64,000 nucleotides of DNA from Rhabdophis nuchalis (lineage: Eukaryota > Chordata > Lepidosauria > Squamata > Natricidae), in contig CM077646.1 in the NCBI GenBank assembly GCA_039707465.1, forward strand, positions 75,602,715 to 75,666,714, written 5' to 3'. Position 1 is the first letter of the stretch; the number at the start of each line of letters is the position of its first letter. This document shows positions 45,345 to 56,869 of this stretch, in pieces. The notes under the pieces were generated by a model. It saw nothing but the letters and a program-made list of their open reading frames with translations. It had not been told where the DNA came from and did no database searches. The position numbers were made by a program, and so were the translations under genes.

Positions 45345-47000
45345 ACTGAACATAATTACAAAGAATGAACAAATTGGTCTTGAGTCTGTCATCTGGGAAG
45401 AGTTCGATCCTGTGACTCCTGAGGACATGGACAGGATGCTGGGGCGGCTGAATGCCACCACATGTTTATTGGCCCCCTGTCCCTCCTGGTTGGTACTGGC
45501 CTCCCAGGAGGTGACACGAGGCTGGCTCCAGGGAATTGTCAATGCTTCTTTGAGTGAGGGGTTTCTGCCGGCCGCCTTGAAAGAGGCGGTGGTGAGGCCC
45601 CTCCTCAAGAAGCCCTCCCTGGATCCAGCTGTGTTGGCCAACTACCGTCCTGTCTCCAACCTTCGTTTTCTTGCGAAGGTTGTTGAAAGTGTGATGGCGC
45701 GACAGCTCCCTCAGCACCTGGAGGAAACTGTCTATTTGGACTCGCGCCACTCTGGCTTCCGGCCTGGGTACAGCACAGAGACGTCATTGGTCGCGTTGGT
45801 GGATGATCTCTGGAGGGCTCGGGATAGGGGTTGCTCCTCTATCCTGGTCCTGTTAGATCTCTCAGCAGCTTTTGATACCATCGACCATGGTATCATGTTG
45901 CACCGGCTGGAGGGGTTGGGGGGCACCGTTTTACAGGGGTTGGGTGAGATGATCCGTGGTTTCGGGGTAGAGTTCCATCAGTATGCTGATGATACTCAGC
46001 TGTACATCTCTACCCCGGGCCACCCCAACGATGCCGTGGAAGTGATGTCCCGGTGTCTGGAGGCCGTGTGAGTCTGGATGGGGAGAAACAGGCTCCGACT
46101 CAACCCGTCCAAGACCGAGTGGCTGTGGCTTCTGGCGTCACGATATAGCCAGCTGGTGCCATCGCTGGCTATTGGGGGCGAATCATTGGTCCCTACAGAG
46201 AGGGCTCGCAACTTGGGTGTCCTCCTGGACTCTCGGCTGTCCCTAGAAGACCATATGACAGCTGTAGCCAGGGGGGCTTTTTATCAGTTGCGTCCCTTTC
46301 TGGATCGTGACACTTTACGCACGGTCACTCAAGCCCTCGTCATTTCCCGTTTGGACTACTGCAACGTCTCTAAATGGGGCTTCCCTTGAGGTGCACCAGA
46401 GACTCCAGTTAGTCCAGAATGCGGCCGCGTGGAGGAGTCTGGGAGTGTCTAGATGCTCCTGCGTGACACCTCTCCTGCGCAAGATGCACTGGCTGCCTGT
46501 GGCTTTCCGGGTGCGCTTCAAGATATTAGTAACCATCTTCAAAGCGCTCCATGGCAAGGGACCTGGCTATCTGCAAGACCGCCTCCTGCTACCAAACATC
46601 TCCCACCGACCAGTCCGCTCCCACAGGGAGGGCCTCCTCAGGGTGCCGTCGGCCAGGCAATGCTGGCTGGCAACCCCCAGGGGGAGAGCCTTCTCTGTGT
46701 CAGCTCCTGCCCTCTGGAATGACTTACCCCCTGACCTACGGACAACCACGGACCTGCACCAGTTCCGTCGGTCCTTAAAGACCTATCTGTTTCGTGCAGC
46801 CGCCCTGGCGTAGTTTTTTAAATTGCTCTAGTTTTTAAATTGGTTTTAGTAAGGGTTTTTTAACTGGATTTAGATCAGGCCAATCCATTTAATATATTTT
46901 TAATTGTATTTTAATTGTATTTTATGCTCTATCTTATTGTTCTTATTATTGCCTGTACACCACCCTGAGTCCCGCAAGGGAGCAGGGCGGTCTAAAAATT
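45345..47000 (+). mobile_element. Older L2 LINE copy with reverse transcriptase deletion
   Basis: 5' truncated. Coding starts within ORF2 (LNATTCLLAPCPSWLVLASQ), with the RT motif [12 protein letters not shown] kept. It then jumps from GGTVLQ to LGEMIRGFG, so about 130 bases including the [13 protein letters not shown] motif are missing. A stop at 46069-46071 and a frameshift near 46375 follow. It ends with the 3' hairpin gagtcccgcaagggagcagg and a short atctaa-repeat tail. It is more diverged than the copies at 12353 and 47812. Confidence 0.85.
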
Positions 47001-47323
47001 TAATAAATCTAAATCTAAATCTAAAAGAACTGGGGAGTTCTTGCTGCTCCCTGGTTGTGAGAAGACATTTTATTACCCAACTAGGTAACTGACACTGATG
47101 ATGTTACTAAATATCTGCAAGCAAATAAGTAGAGAGCACCAAGAACTCCAGAGGTTCTTTGTAAGCTGCTTCCTGCTAATTCCACCTGCATGTTTATACA
47201 AAACCATCTCTTGGGTGGGGTGGAGTGGGGTGTTCTCCTTAAATGGATTTTCATATCCCTGATTTTCTCAGCTTTGGAATAGTTTAAAATACAAGAACGT
47301 TAACTGAAGCATAATGCATGTAC

Positions 47324-47470
47324 CTTTTCCCCTTCGTTATTTGATTCAAATATGTAGCAGACTGAAGTTGGTCTACCATCTGCTCTTCCTGCTGACGTAT
47401 GAAGAACAAATCCAAAAAGACGCTTGTTCTCCTGGTGTGTGGCATACAAAATTATATTTGGCAAAGGAAA
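47324..47470 (-). CDS. APPL1: APPL1 coding exon, PTB domain
   Basis: Acceptor tggacag, donor gtacat. It encodes FPLPNIILYATHQENKRLFG, FVLHTSAGRADGRPTS and VCYIFESNNEGEK. The L2 copy at 47812-50985 fills most of the intron before it. Confidence 0.96.
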
Positions 47471-47811
47471 CTGTCCAGAGAGGAAAAGAATTGTCACTGA
47501 ATAACAGCAGTAAATGAAATTGCAGAAATATACTTTTGGATTATTAAAGTAAAAGCCAAAATAATTCATATTTATATTTCAGAAGAAGGTCGTTCTGACT
47601 CACCCTACTGACTTCTCAGCAAAGACCAGCTCTAATGCTAGTGCATTCTCAAAAGCTTTCAAATTAAGTTAGGCTTTCACAACTATTAGCAGGAATTCCT
47701 TACATATTTTTTCTAATTTACAGGCTAGAGCACCCACTTTTATAATATGTAGTTTCACGATAACTGAAATACTGTTTGGGGAACTGGATAACCTATAATT
47801 TTCTGTCGACT

Positions 47812-50800
47812 GGTCTTGGGGAGGGGCAGGGGCGGTGGGAGACAGGATGTCCATCGCGGGTTGGGGACGCGCGGTCGCTGGCTAAAAGCGGTCGCCTGCC
47901 CCAACCCCCTGTGCTCCACTCGTGGGCTAGGCGGTCAGGGACTACAGAGCCGGGGCCCTAGGCTGATGTTCTGCAACGCCAGGTCCGTGGTGAACAAAGC
48001 CCCCCTCATTAATGACCTTGTGTCAGAGGGGGACCCGGACCTGGTGGGAATCACGGAAACCTGGTTGGGACCCGAGGGGGGTTTACCCCTCGTGGAAATG
48101 TGCCCACCAGGCTACCGTGCATTTCATCGGCCTAGGCCCCTTGGCAGGGGTGGGGGGGTGGCGGTTATTGTTAAGGAAAGTCTGGAGCCGAAGGAGACCA
48201 CTGTGCCTCAGACGACCGGCTCTGAGTCCCTCTTTGTGAAGTGGGGCCTAGGGAGGCAGTTGGGCTTGCTGATTGTATACCTGGCTCCCCGCTATGTAAC
48301 AGCAGCCCTGCCCGAGCTACTCGAGGTGATCGCCGCGATGGCGGTGGAGACCCCCAGACTTATAGTCATGGGGGACTTTAACCTGCCATCGGCGGGCGAA
48401 ACATCCGAGGCAGCTCGGGAGTTCATGGCTTCCATGACGGCCATGGACCTGACCCAAGTAGTTCAGGGCCCCACTCACGAGGGAGGACACACGCTGGATC
48501 TGATTTTTGTCTCTGGACACTGGATTAGTGATCTCGGAACAGGGGATTTAGTCATCTTACCCTTGTCATGGACAGATCACTCTCTCCTTCGGATAGACTT
48601 TCCAACCGTCACACCCCACCGCGGGGAGGCGGAACCGGAAACACCAAGTTCGTTCCGCCCCAGGCGCCTGATGGACCCGGAAAGGTTCCAGAAGGAGCTT
48701 GGGCCAGTACCTGTATCCCTGCCCCGCGGCTCGACTGAGGACCTAGTGGCCGCATGGTATAGTGCGGCCACGGGGGCCTTGGACCGAGTCGCGCCCTTGC
48801 GGCCTCTCATGCGGCGTCGAGTCACCCAGGCTCCTTGGTTTACCGAGGAGCTTCGGGAGATGAAACGCCGCAAGAGACGCCTAGAGAGTAGGTGGAGATC
48901 TTCTCGATCCGAAGCTGACCGAACACTAGTGAGAGACCATATTAGGACTTACTTAGTGGCGCTAAGAGTGGCCAAACGTGAGTATTGTGCCACCCTTATC
49001 GCGTCCGTGGAAAACCGCCCTGCCGCCCTGTTTGGGGTGACCCGCTCCCTCCTTCATCTGAGGCCGCGGGAAGCCCCTTTGCAGGGTCGAGCAGAGGAAT
49101 TTGAAGTTTTCCTGCAGGACAAAATCACTCAGATTCGGAACGAGTTGCCCTCCACTGAAAGTGACCCAGTCGAGGTGTCCGGTGCTGGTCTTGAGATTAC
49201 ACCTTGGGAGGAGTTTGACTTTGTCACTACCGAGGATATGGACAGGTTATGGAGGAACCTTAGAGCCACCACATGTTTATTGGACCCGTGCCCCTCCTGG
49301 CTTGTACTGGCATCCTGGGAGGTGACACGAGGCTGGCTCCAGGGTATTGTGAATTCATCTCTGAGTGAGGGGTTCTTGCCTACCGTCTTGAAAGAGGCGG
49401 TGGTGAGGCCCCTCCTCAAGAAACCATCCCTGGACCCGGCTTTATTAGAGAACTATCGTCCCGTCTCCAACCTTCACTTTTTAGTGAAGGTTGTTGAGAG
49501 TGTGGTGGCCCAACAGTTCCCTCGACACCTGGAGGAAGTTGATTATCTAGACCCGCGCCAGTCCGGCTTCCGGTCCGGTCACAGTACCAAGACGGCATTG
49601 GTCGCGTTGGTGGATGATCTCTGGAGGGCTCGGGATAGAGGTTGCTCCTCTATCCTGGTCCTGTTAGACCTCTCAGCGGCTTTTGATACCATCGACCATG
49701 GTATCTTATTGCACCGATTGGGGGGGTTGGGGCTGAGAGGCACCGTTTTACGGTGATTCTCGTCCTACCTCTCTGGTCGGTCACAATGGGTGTTGGCAGG
49801 AAGGCAGAGGTCGGCCCCGAGGCCCCTCACATGTGGGGTTCCTCAGGGGTCGGTCCTCTCGCCACTTCTGTTCAACACCTAGTTGAAGCCACTGGGCGAG
49901 ATCATCCGTGGTTTTGGGGTGGAGTACCATTTGTACGCTGATGATACTCAGCTGTACATATCCACCCCAAACCACTCCAACGATGCCGTCGAGGTGCTGT
50001 CCCGGTGTTTGGAGGCCATACGGGTCTGGATGGGTAGTAACAAACTCAAACTCAACCCGTCCAAGACCGAGTGGCTGTGGTTTCCGGCACCCCGGTTTAG
50101 CCAGATAAATCCAACACTGGCCATTGGGGGCGAACATCTTGCCCCCGTGGAGAGGGCGCGCAACTTGGGCGTCCTCCTGGATTCCCGGCTGTCCATGGAG
50201 GACCATGTGGCGGCCGTGGCCAGGGGGGCGTTCTATCAGGTTCGCCTGATACACCAGTTGCGCCCCTTACTAGACCGGGGGGCCCTTCGCACAGTCACTC
50301 AAGCGCTCGTGACATCTCGGCTGGATTACTGTAACTCTCTCTACATGGGGCTTCCCTTGAGGTGCACTCGAAAGCTACAGTTAGTGCAGAATGCGGCCGC
50401 GCGGGTGGTTATGGGTGCCTCAAGGCAAGCCCACGTAACACCTCTCCTGCGCGAGCTGCACTGGCTGCCTGAGGCCTTTCGAGTGCACTTCAAGGTGTTG
50501 ACCACCATCTTTAAATCGCTCCATGGCTCGGGGCCTAGCTATATACGAGACCGCTTCCTGCCCCATACATCCCTTCGTCCGGTCCGCTCCCACAGAGCGG
50601 GCCTAATCCGGGTGCCGTCGGCTGGGCAATGCCGGCTGGCGACACCCAGGGGAAGAGCCTTCTCTGTGGCGGGCCCGGCCCTCTGGAATGACCTACCCCC
50701 CGACCTTCGCACTACCTCGGACCTCCGCCTCTTCCGCCAACGTCTTAAGACGTACTTATTCCAACAAGCCGGCCTAGGATAGCCCCCCGCTTCTGACTTT

Positions 50801-50985
50801 TAAATATAAATTATAATTTGGTTACGGTTTTAATAACGGGTTTTAGCACGGGTGAATTAATTTAATATATTTTTAATTGATGTATATTGTATTTATGGTT
50901 TTATATAATGTCTGTGCGCCGCCCTGGGTCCTAACAAGGAGAAGGGCGGGGTATAAATTTAATAAAATAAATAAAATAAATAAAT
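47812..50985 (+). mobile_element. Young L2 LINE copy, 5' truncated
   Basis: Nearly identical by eye to 13740-16919. It starts at ggtcttggggaggggcaggg, lacks the long GC-rich leader, and ends in the same 3' hairpin and aataaataaaataaat tail. It lies in the APPL1 intron between exons 47324-47470 and 51073-51109, in the opposite orientation to the gene. Confidence 0.92.
47816..50782 (+). pseudogene. L2 ORF2 of the young copy, two stops
   Basis: One frame throughout, with a TGA at 49754-49756 (TGG in the other copy) and a TAG at 49880-49882 (TAT in the other copy). Endonuclease motifs NARSVVNKAPLI, ITETWLG, GDFNLPSAG and TDHSLL are intact. Reverse transcriptase motifs [12 protein letters not shown] and YADDTQLYI are present, and it ends QQAGLG. 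The position that is TGA in the first copy (15452) is an intact Arg codon here. Confidence 0.9.
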
Positions 50986-51072
50986 AAGGACAATAAATAG
51001 AAAATAAACATGGATGAAACTGAACAGTAACTGGGTTGTTGATGGTTAGCTACTTTGATTTTAACAACTTAC

Positions 51073-51109
51073 CCTGAGTCTTGTAACTTGTGTTTGTGGA
51101 TCAATTAAC
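51073..51109 (-). CDS. APPL1: APPL1 coding exon, PTB domain
   Basis: A 37-base exon. Acceptor tttctag, donor gtaagt. It encodes LIDPQTQVTRLR in the PTB domain. Its first base completes the Lys codon of the previous exon. Confidence 0.92.
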
Positions 51110-51205
51110 CTAGAAAGAAAAATTTCAGAAATGTATGGATTTTTTAAAAAGACCAAAATGTATTAAGTGTTTGACAATGTTGCTTTAGAAAAAGAATATA
51201 CTTAC

Positions 51206-51380
51206 TTTAAATAATCACACGTAACTAACAAATGTGATTCTGTCATTCTGAAAATGTTATGTATAGCTCGAGCTGCTAGTATTTGACGCATTGTTTCATA
51301 AACAACATCAGGACTTTCATATGACTTCACTTCCATAGATCCAAGGAATCTTATAATAAATAGCTGATGAAGGATAGAAT
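51206..51380 (-). CDS. APPL1: APPL1 coding exon, PTB domain
   Basis: Acceptor ctctag, donor gtaagt. It encodes DSILHQLFIIRFLGSMEVKS, DVVYETMRQILAARAIHNIF and RMTESHLLVTCDYL, the first strands and helix of the PTB domain. Confidence 0.96.
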
Positions 51381-51514
51381 CTAGAGCAAGAGCATAAAAA
51401 TATATAGTTTGAATAACTTTTAAAGTAAAGCTTTAGCTTTGGCTTTACAAAATATTAGCTATGTATATATCTTGTATATCAATATCCAGTAAAGTAAGTT
51501 ATTCATTTAATTTA

Positions 51515-51770
51515 ATATAGCTATCTGCTCTAGCTTACTCTGGGCAGCTTTCAAAATATAATACTAATTTAAAACAAAATAACAATCATTAAAATAGAAC
51601 ACCACAATCACAACCCCCCAAACACATTAATCTTTGGCCTGGGACTAAAGCCAGGTTTTAAGGACTTTATGAACTACAGAAAAGAGGGCAACATCCATAT
51701 CTCTGGAGCAATGCTGTTCCAGAGAGTGGGGGCCATGACAGAGAAGGCACGCTTCCTAAAGTCTTTCATA
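51515..51770 (-). mobile_element. Decayed L2 remnant
   Basis: The + strand reading LFQRVGAMTEKARF matches the antisense translation of the LWNDLPPD / [10 protein letters not shown] region of the L2 copies. The word ctctgggcagctttcaaaat resembles the reversed 3' end of an L2. Diverged; boundaries approximate. Confidence 0.5.
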
Positions 51771-52616
51771 ATTTATTTCTTTAAAAATGCAATGTATATA
51801 AGCGTTGATGAATGTCTATGGAGATTCTCAGTCATCCAAGCCAGGGTTGTCCCAAAGGTGCTCTTGAAAAAAAGCACCTTTGGGACATAAGATCTGCTAG
51901 CTTTGTCACAACATTTAGTTACCCTTAGTTTTGACTGAGAAGAATTATTTTGTTCAATCAACATTAAAGTTAACTAAACTGGAAGCATTTTTGTGAAATG
52001 GTGGCTTGATAAAACTAGTCAAGGAAGGATAATGTATGATTTTACAATATAATTTAAAGACTTTTACGTTAAACAAGTGTAACAACAAAGATTTGAAAAC
52101 TCTTCTTCCATTTCTTCTTAAGCTTACTCTATAATGTAAGTTACATTTTGGTCATATCTTTCTTTTCCTTGATTATTGCAAAGTTCTTTCACTGAAGTAT
52201 TTTCTTGCACTTTAACTGATATCTACTTAGTACTATAAAATCTATTCAATGCAATATTTAAAACTGAATAAATTTTCACAAGATAGACCAACAATTCATT
52301 AATGCAATTCAATACAGAAAGAAATTTATGAACTATTATTAGAGGTAATTTAAATAGAATACAGAGAAGAAAATTTCCTCTTAATCTGAAGTAAGAAACT
52401 CAAGATAAGGTTTATTTATTATACATATTCTATATGACAAGTGCCCTTGTTTTATTATACAGAAACATTTTCCTGTGTATCTTCTTTAATCATTTCATTC
52501 TACTCAGGCTCCTAGCCAAATTATCAAAATATTATTTTAAATTATCAATCTGTTCTCAACAATATGCAATACTACTCAATGTATTTTACATTTACTTTAA
52601 AGCTTTGATCTCTTAC

Positions 52617-52666
52617 CTTCTGTTTCTGATTTGGTTCCACCAGACTCTCCAAAAGGATTTGTACGT
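52617..52666 (-). CDS. APPL1: APPL1 coding exon, linker
   Basis: Acceptor tgacag, donor gtaaga. A 50-base exon encoding RTNPFGESGGTKSETE with split codons on both sides. Confidence 0.92.
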
Positions 52667-52669
52667 CTG

Positions 52670-55140
52670 TCAAAAAAAAGGGTATCAAAGTAATGTCTAC
52701 AAGAATTGCATGCTACATTAAAAGCAACAATAAGACTGAATGGTTGCCCAGGAAGTTCACATACACCAGTGAATTTTCATTATTTCAGAAAAATTTGAGA
52801 TATCTTTTATAAAGAACTATATTTTAACAGGAAACTCTATAAACTACCTATTACAAAATAACATGTTCTGTAATATTGTTTGGAAAGTTATTTAATTGTA
52901 TCTGCTTCTGAAAATATAATAGTACAAAGTTACTGAAACTCGTTAAAACCAAATCACTTTAAGAGAAATTGCATTGATGTTAATATATTAAAATTATTGA
53001 CATATGAAAAGTTAGTTTTCTGAAAGCACTGGTGAGATATTAATCATAATCAAGAGAAATATAGCTATGCTTAGCTCTCGGCAGAGCCATTATTACTCTT
53101 TACATTACACTTGTGAAAATTTTCTAGGCTTCCAATATGTAAGCAAAGAAAAGCTTTATCAAAACATTTTTCAAATGAAGAACTTAAGATGATCCATAAA
53201 AAACAAAAGGTCGCAATAGTATTTTTTAAAAAAATATTTAATTTGATATTTTCACAATGTAAATCTTTCATAAAATCATGATATTGCACTAGAAGCTCTC
53301 TAAGGGATTGAATGCAGGATTGAACAATACCCTTGTAATGTGCCCATCTAATCTTACATGTCTCCAGCATAAAACGGTCACCTCTCTCACAAGGCAGCCT
53401 GTCCCATTTGCAGATACTTTTGGGGATCGATGTGATCAGAATTATTACAGCTGGTATTTGGAGAGAACATTAATTGAGATACAGAGGAAGAGAACTGTGA
53501 ACTGTGGGTGCTTAATGGCAGAAAGAGAGGTGAACCCTGGTTGGCAAGAGAGTATGGCTACAACACAAGAAGAAAGTAAAGATGAAGAGAAGCATGGCTG
53601 GGGAAGTAATGTTCATGGCTGGGGAAGTAAAGTTCAAGGAATGCAGAAGAGGAATATGATGCCTGAGGTGAAAAAGATAGATAGTAAAATGGAATAGGAG
53701 AATAGGAAGAGAGTTTCAAAAAACTGACCTTGGAGGACAAGGAGTCATGGGTGCTTATTGATTGGATAGCTTTGGTTTAATAGACTGAATGACTGGCGAC
53801 AACCTCATCACCACCAAAATTGAGAGAAGGTATGGTATTGCCAGGGGCAGAAGACACAAATTGCCTATTATAGTGTAAAGCCCTTTCTCTCTTGCGTTTT
53901 CATGACCATCGGATTCAAGTGGATTTTTGCCTGCCCAGAAGTAATTAAAGAAAAAAGACTTGGAAACAAGTCTTCTGGGGTAGACGTCTCCTAATCCTGG
54001 AATCACTTGCCCTCCAAAATTAAAATGGCCCTTTCCCTTTTGATGTTCGGGAAAGCAGTGCAAAATGTATTTTTCCAGCAAGTCTTCAGGACAGAAGGAA
54101 TTAATATGTGAACAGGAATAATCTGTTTTGAATTAGATTTCTCCTTACAACAAACTTTCATTAGGAATAACTGGGGTTAATTAATTGGAAAGTTTCTAGT
54201 CATTTTTCACTATACCAAAGACTTGCCTTAACATTACAATTAAGTATTCACTGGTCCCTAGAATTTAGGGCCTCCTGACTACTTTACTGAGGAACAAACA
54301 CTGTGTACTCAATTGCTAAATGATAATTGTAAAATATATTGATGCAAAATGGAAGCTCCAGTGAGATAGAGAAGGGACATAAAAAGAACTGTGGACAATG
54401 GACAATTTATCTTCCCTAGAGATATTACTCTAGAAGCCTAGATAATTTTCACTCACCTTTTTTTAGCTTAGGAAGAAAGCCATCAGAATGCCTTCACCAC
54501 CTGGGTTGCCACATTTCTCTTGAGTTTCCAAGAGGAAATACCCAAGTTGCTGGGGCAGGCAAGCAAGCAATAGGAAAGGAAAATATACTTTTTTAAAAAC
54601 AAAAAAAACAAAAACAAAAACTGAAGAATGCTCAACAGGGCGAAATAAGTCTGCTACAAGAAATAAAACATAGAATCTTAAGCAACATAAACATTTCCTA
54701 ACTCAGCAAGATTTTAATTTTTTTGTTTTAATGATCAGCTCATGCAGGTCTAAAAATCCAAGTATCCAAGTATCTCAAAGGATTAATCTAATAAAACACA
54801 GACAACCTGATTCCACCCTTATATCCCTTATATCCAGAAACATTTTAACATCAAATAATGCCCATCAGTTTTCACTTTTAATTAGACATCTGATTAAGTC
54901 TGAAGTCTTTGGCTAAAATCTCTAGTTAAAAGCAAACTCTGCTTAGGCACAATTGTTAAAACTGGTTAAAGGGAATAAGAGCAACTTAAATTTATGCAAG
55001 GCTTTGAGGGTCCTAAATGAAAGTGAGGGCTCTATCCATAATCAAGGTTAAAGCATGATGAATATTATTCTACATAGGATATCAACAGAGGTGTAAAATA
55101 TTGAGTGAGATTTATTTCTTGTATTTCATTTTATTAATTC
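52670..55140. other. APPL1 intron, no recognised element
   Basis: AT-rich. A 129-codon open frame at 53308-53697 contains a short duplicated HGWGS(N/K)V unit but no known domain. I do not call it a gene. A-rich patches lie near 54595-54620. Confidence 0.5.
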
Positions 55141-55144
55141 TCAC

Positions 55145-55327
55145 CTGCCTGACTGGCCTGGAGTTTTTATTTGACCAGGCTGGTCTTCACTTACTGGAGA
55201 AATAATATCAAATTGTATAGGCGTATCAGGTGCAACAATCGAGTCCAAGGAAAGTGCGGACAATGACGTCGAATCAGATCCCAAAGATCCAGTGCTACTT
55301 GTACGATTTGTGGGAGGCCGAGACTGT
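55145..55327 (-). CDS. APPL1: APPL1 coding exon, Ser/Thr-rich linker
   Basis: Acceptor tttttttag, donor gtgaga. It encodes QSRPPTNRTSSTGSLGSDST, SLSALSLDSIVAPDTPIQFD and IISPVSEDQPGQIK. The region holds known phosphorylation-rich sequence in mammals. The phase fits both neighbours. Confidence 0.95.
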
Positions 55328-55329
55328 CT

Positions 55330-56865
55330 AAAAAAAGCAAGAAAAGTAGGAAACATCTTAACCATCTTGACTATTTCTTGCATTTCAGCAGAGAAGAACT
55401 GATCCAATTCAAAAGTCAAAGATTTTCTTACAAATAACGAAAGGTAAACTTTTATCCAAACAATAGAATAGTATCAACTAAATAATTTGACGACAAATGC
55501 CTTGTTGAGAGCAACCATGAAACAGAACATACTATGAAATACACCTAAAAGGAGATGCTAACAAACTGAACATTTGAGGTCATCAAAATGATCAACTAAA
55601 TCTAGCAGAAATATTTAAAGGCAGCAGCAACAACATTTCTCAAATGAATATAAATGCAAAATAAAACTTCATTTTTTATTGTTGATTTATAATTTTTATT
55701 TTATAGTTTCTGATGGTTGTGGCTTGAGAAAAATAACTTATGTAGGACAAATAAGCTAGCTATTACTGTCATTTTAAATTTCAAACTTTAATGAGACAAA
55801 AACTAGAAAAAGCAAACAAGTGCCTAATTAAGGATCAATGATTCCTCTGAGATTATTAAAATGAAATAGTAGGAAAAACTGAGCCAGATAAGTTACAAAT
55901 AGAAACTGAATGATATATAGCTGAAACCAGAGGTTACAAGAGCTGTGTCAATAGTAAAGTCATGATTACTGTTCTTTTCTATAGTATTTACTAATGATCA
56001 AATGATGTACAACTATTTTGCCCATACATATAATAATCAAAGAATCATAACATATCACAGATTTCAGATTTAAAATGCTATGGCAGAAACCAGGAAACAA
56101 AGTAACAACTGTACATTTTAATAGCAACTATACAAATTTTAGGATTTATTAATAATTTTTTAAGAAGTCCAGCAGATCAACTTTATTCAAGCTTTCACAC
56201 AAACCTGAAAAGAGATGTTGTTTTAAATCACATTAACTCCAATGGGTGGATTCTTTAAAGTAGCAACAGTATTCTATTTAAGCTTGATAGATTTGGGGAA
56301 GGGTTTTTTTTTTTTTTGCTGCTTTAATGAATGGCAAAGAAGTATTATGCTTAATAAGGTTCAAATTGATCTTCCAAAAATTTTTTGAAGTAGGAACAGC
56401 TTCAATACATATTACTAAGAAAAAGATATCGGATACAAGATGCTATTCTAGAGGCATACCACACTACGAATGAATTACAAAAACGTACAATATGGCATTT
56501 GGAAGAATCAATGTTAACAGCACATGAATGGTGAACAACTGCTTAACTTCTAAGGTATAGCTCGTATTAAAAGGTACAGAATATTCTGTCTGATTCAAAG
56601 AGACTTTAAATGTAAAGCATGCTGAATAAATTATCTAATCATCAGTACTAAAATTAAATTACTACTCAGATAAATTTTAGAAGATGTTGCTAATTTGTAA
56701 TCTGTCCATAAATGATAGTATATCTTTAGATTTTTTAAATAATTAAATTTAAGAGGATATACATTCCAGTTGCAGTTTCATTACAAAATTTAAATAGTCA
56801 TATTTTGCAGTAGCCTTCAGTGAATCTCAGAACATGCTCTATTAAAAAATATTTTACAAAATCTA
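55330..56865. other. APPL1 intron, nothing recognised
   Basis: AT-rich intron with one T run near 56305-56320. I see no gene, RNA or repeat family. Confidence 0.5.
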
Positions 56866-56869
56866 TTTT

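Noticed and set aside
53308..53697. 129-codon frame with duplicated HGWGS units
   Set aside because: The duplication is a short DNA tandem; there is no known domain and it is intronic and antisense to APPL1.
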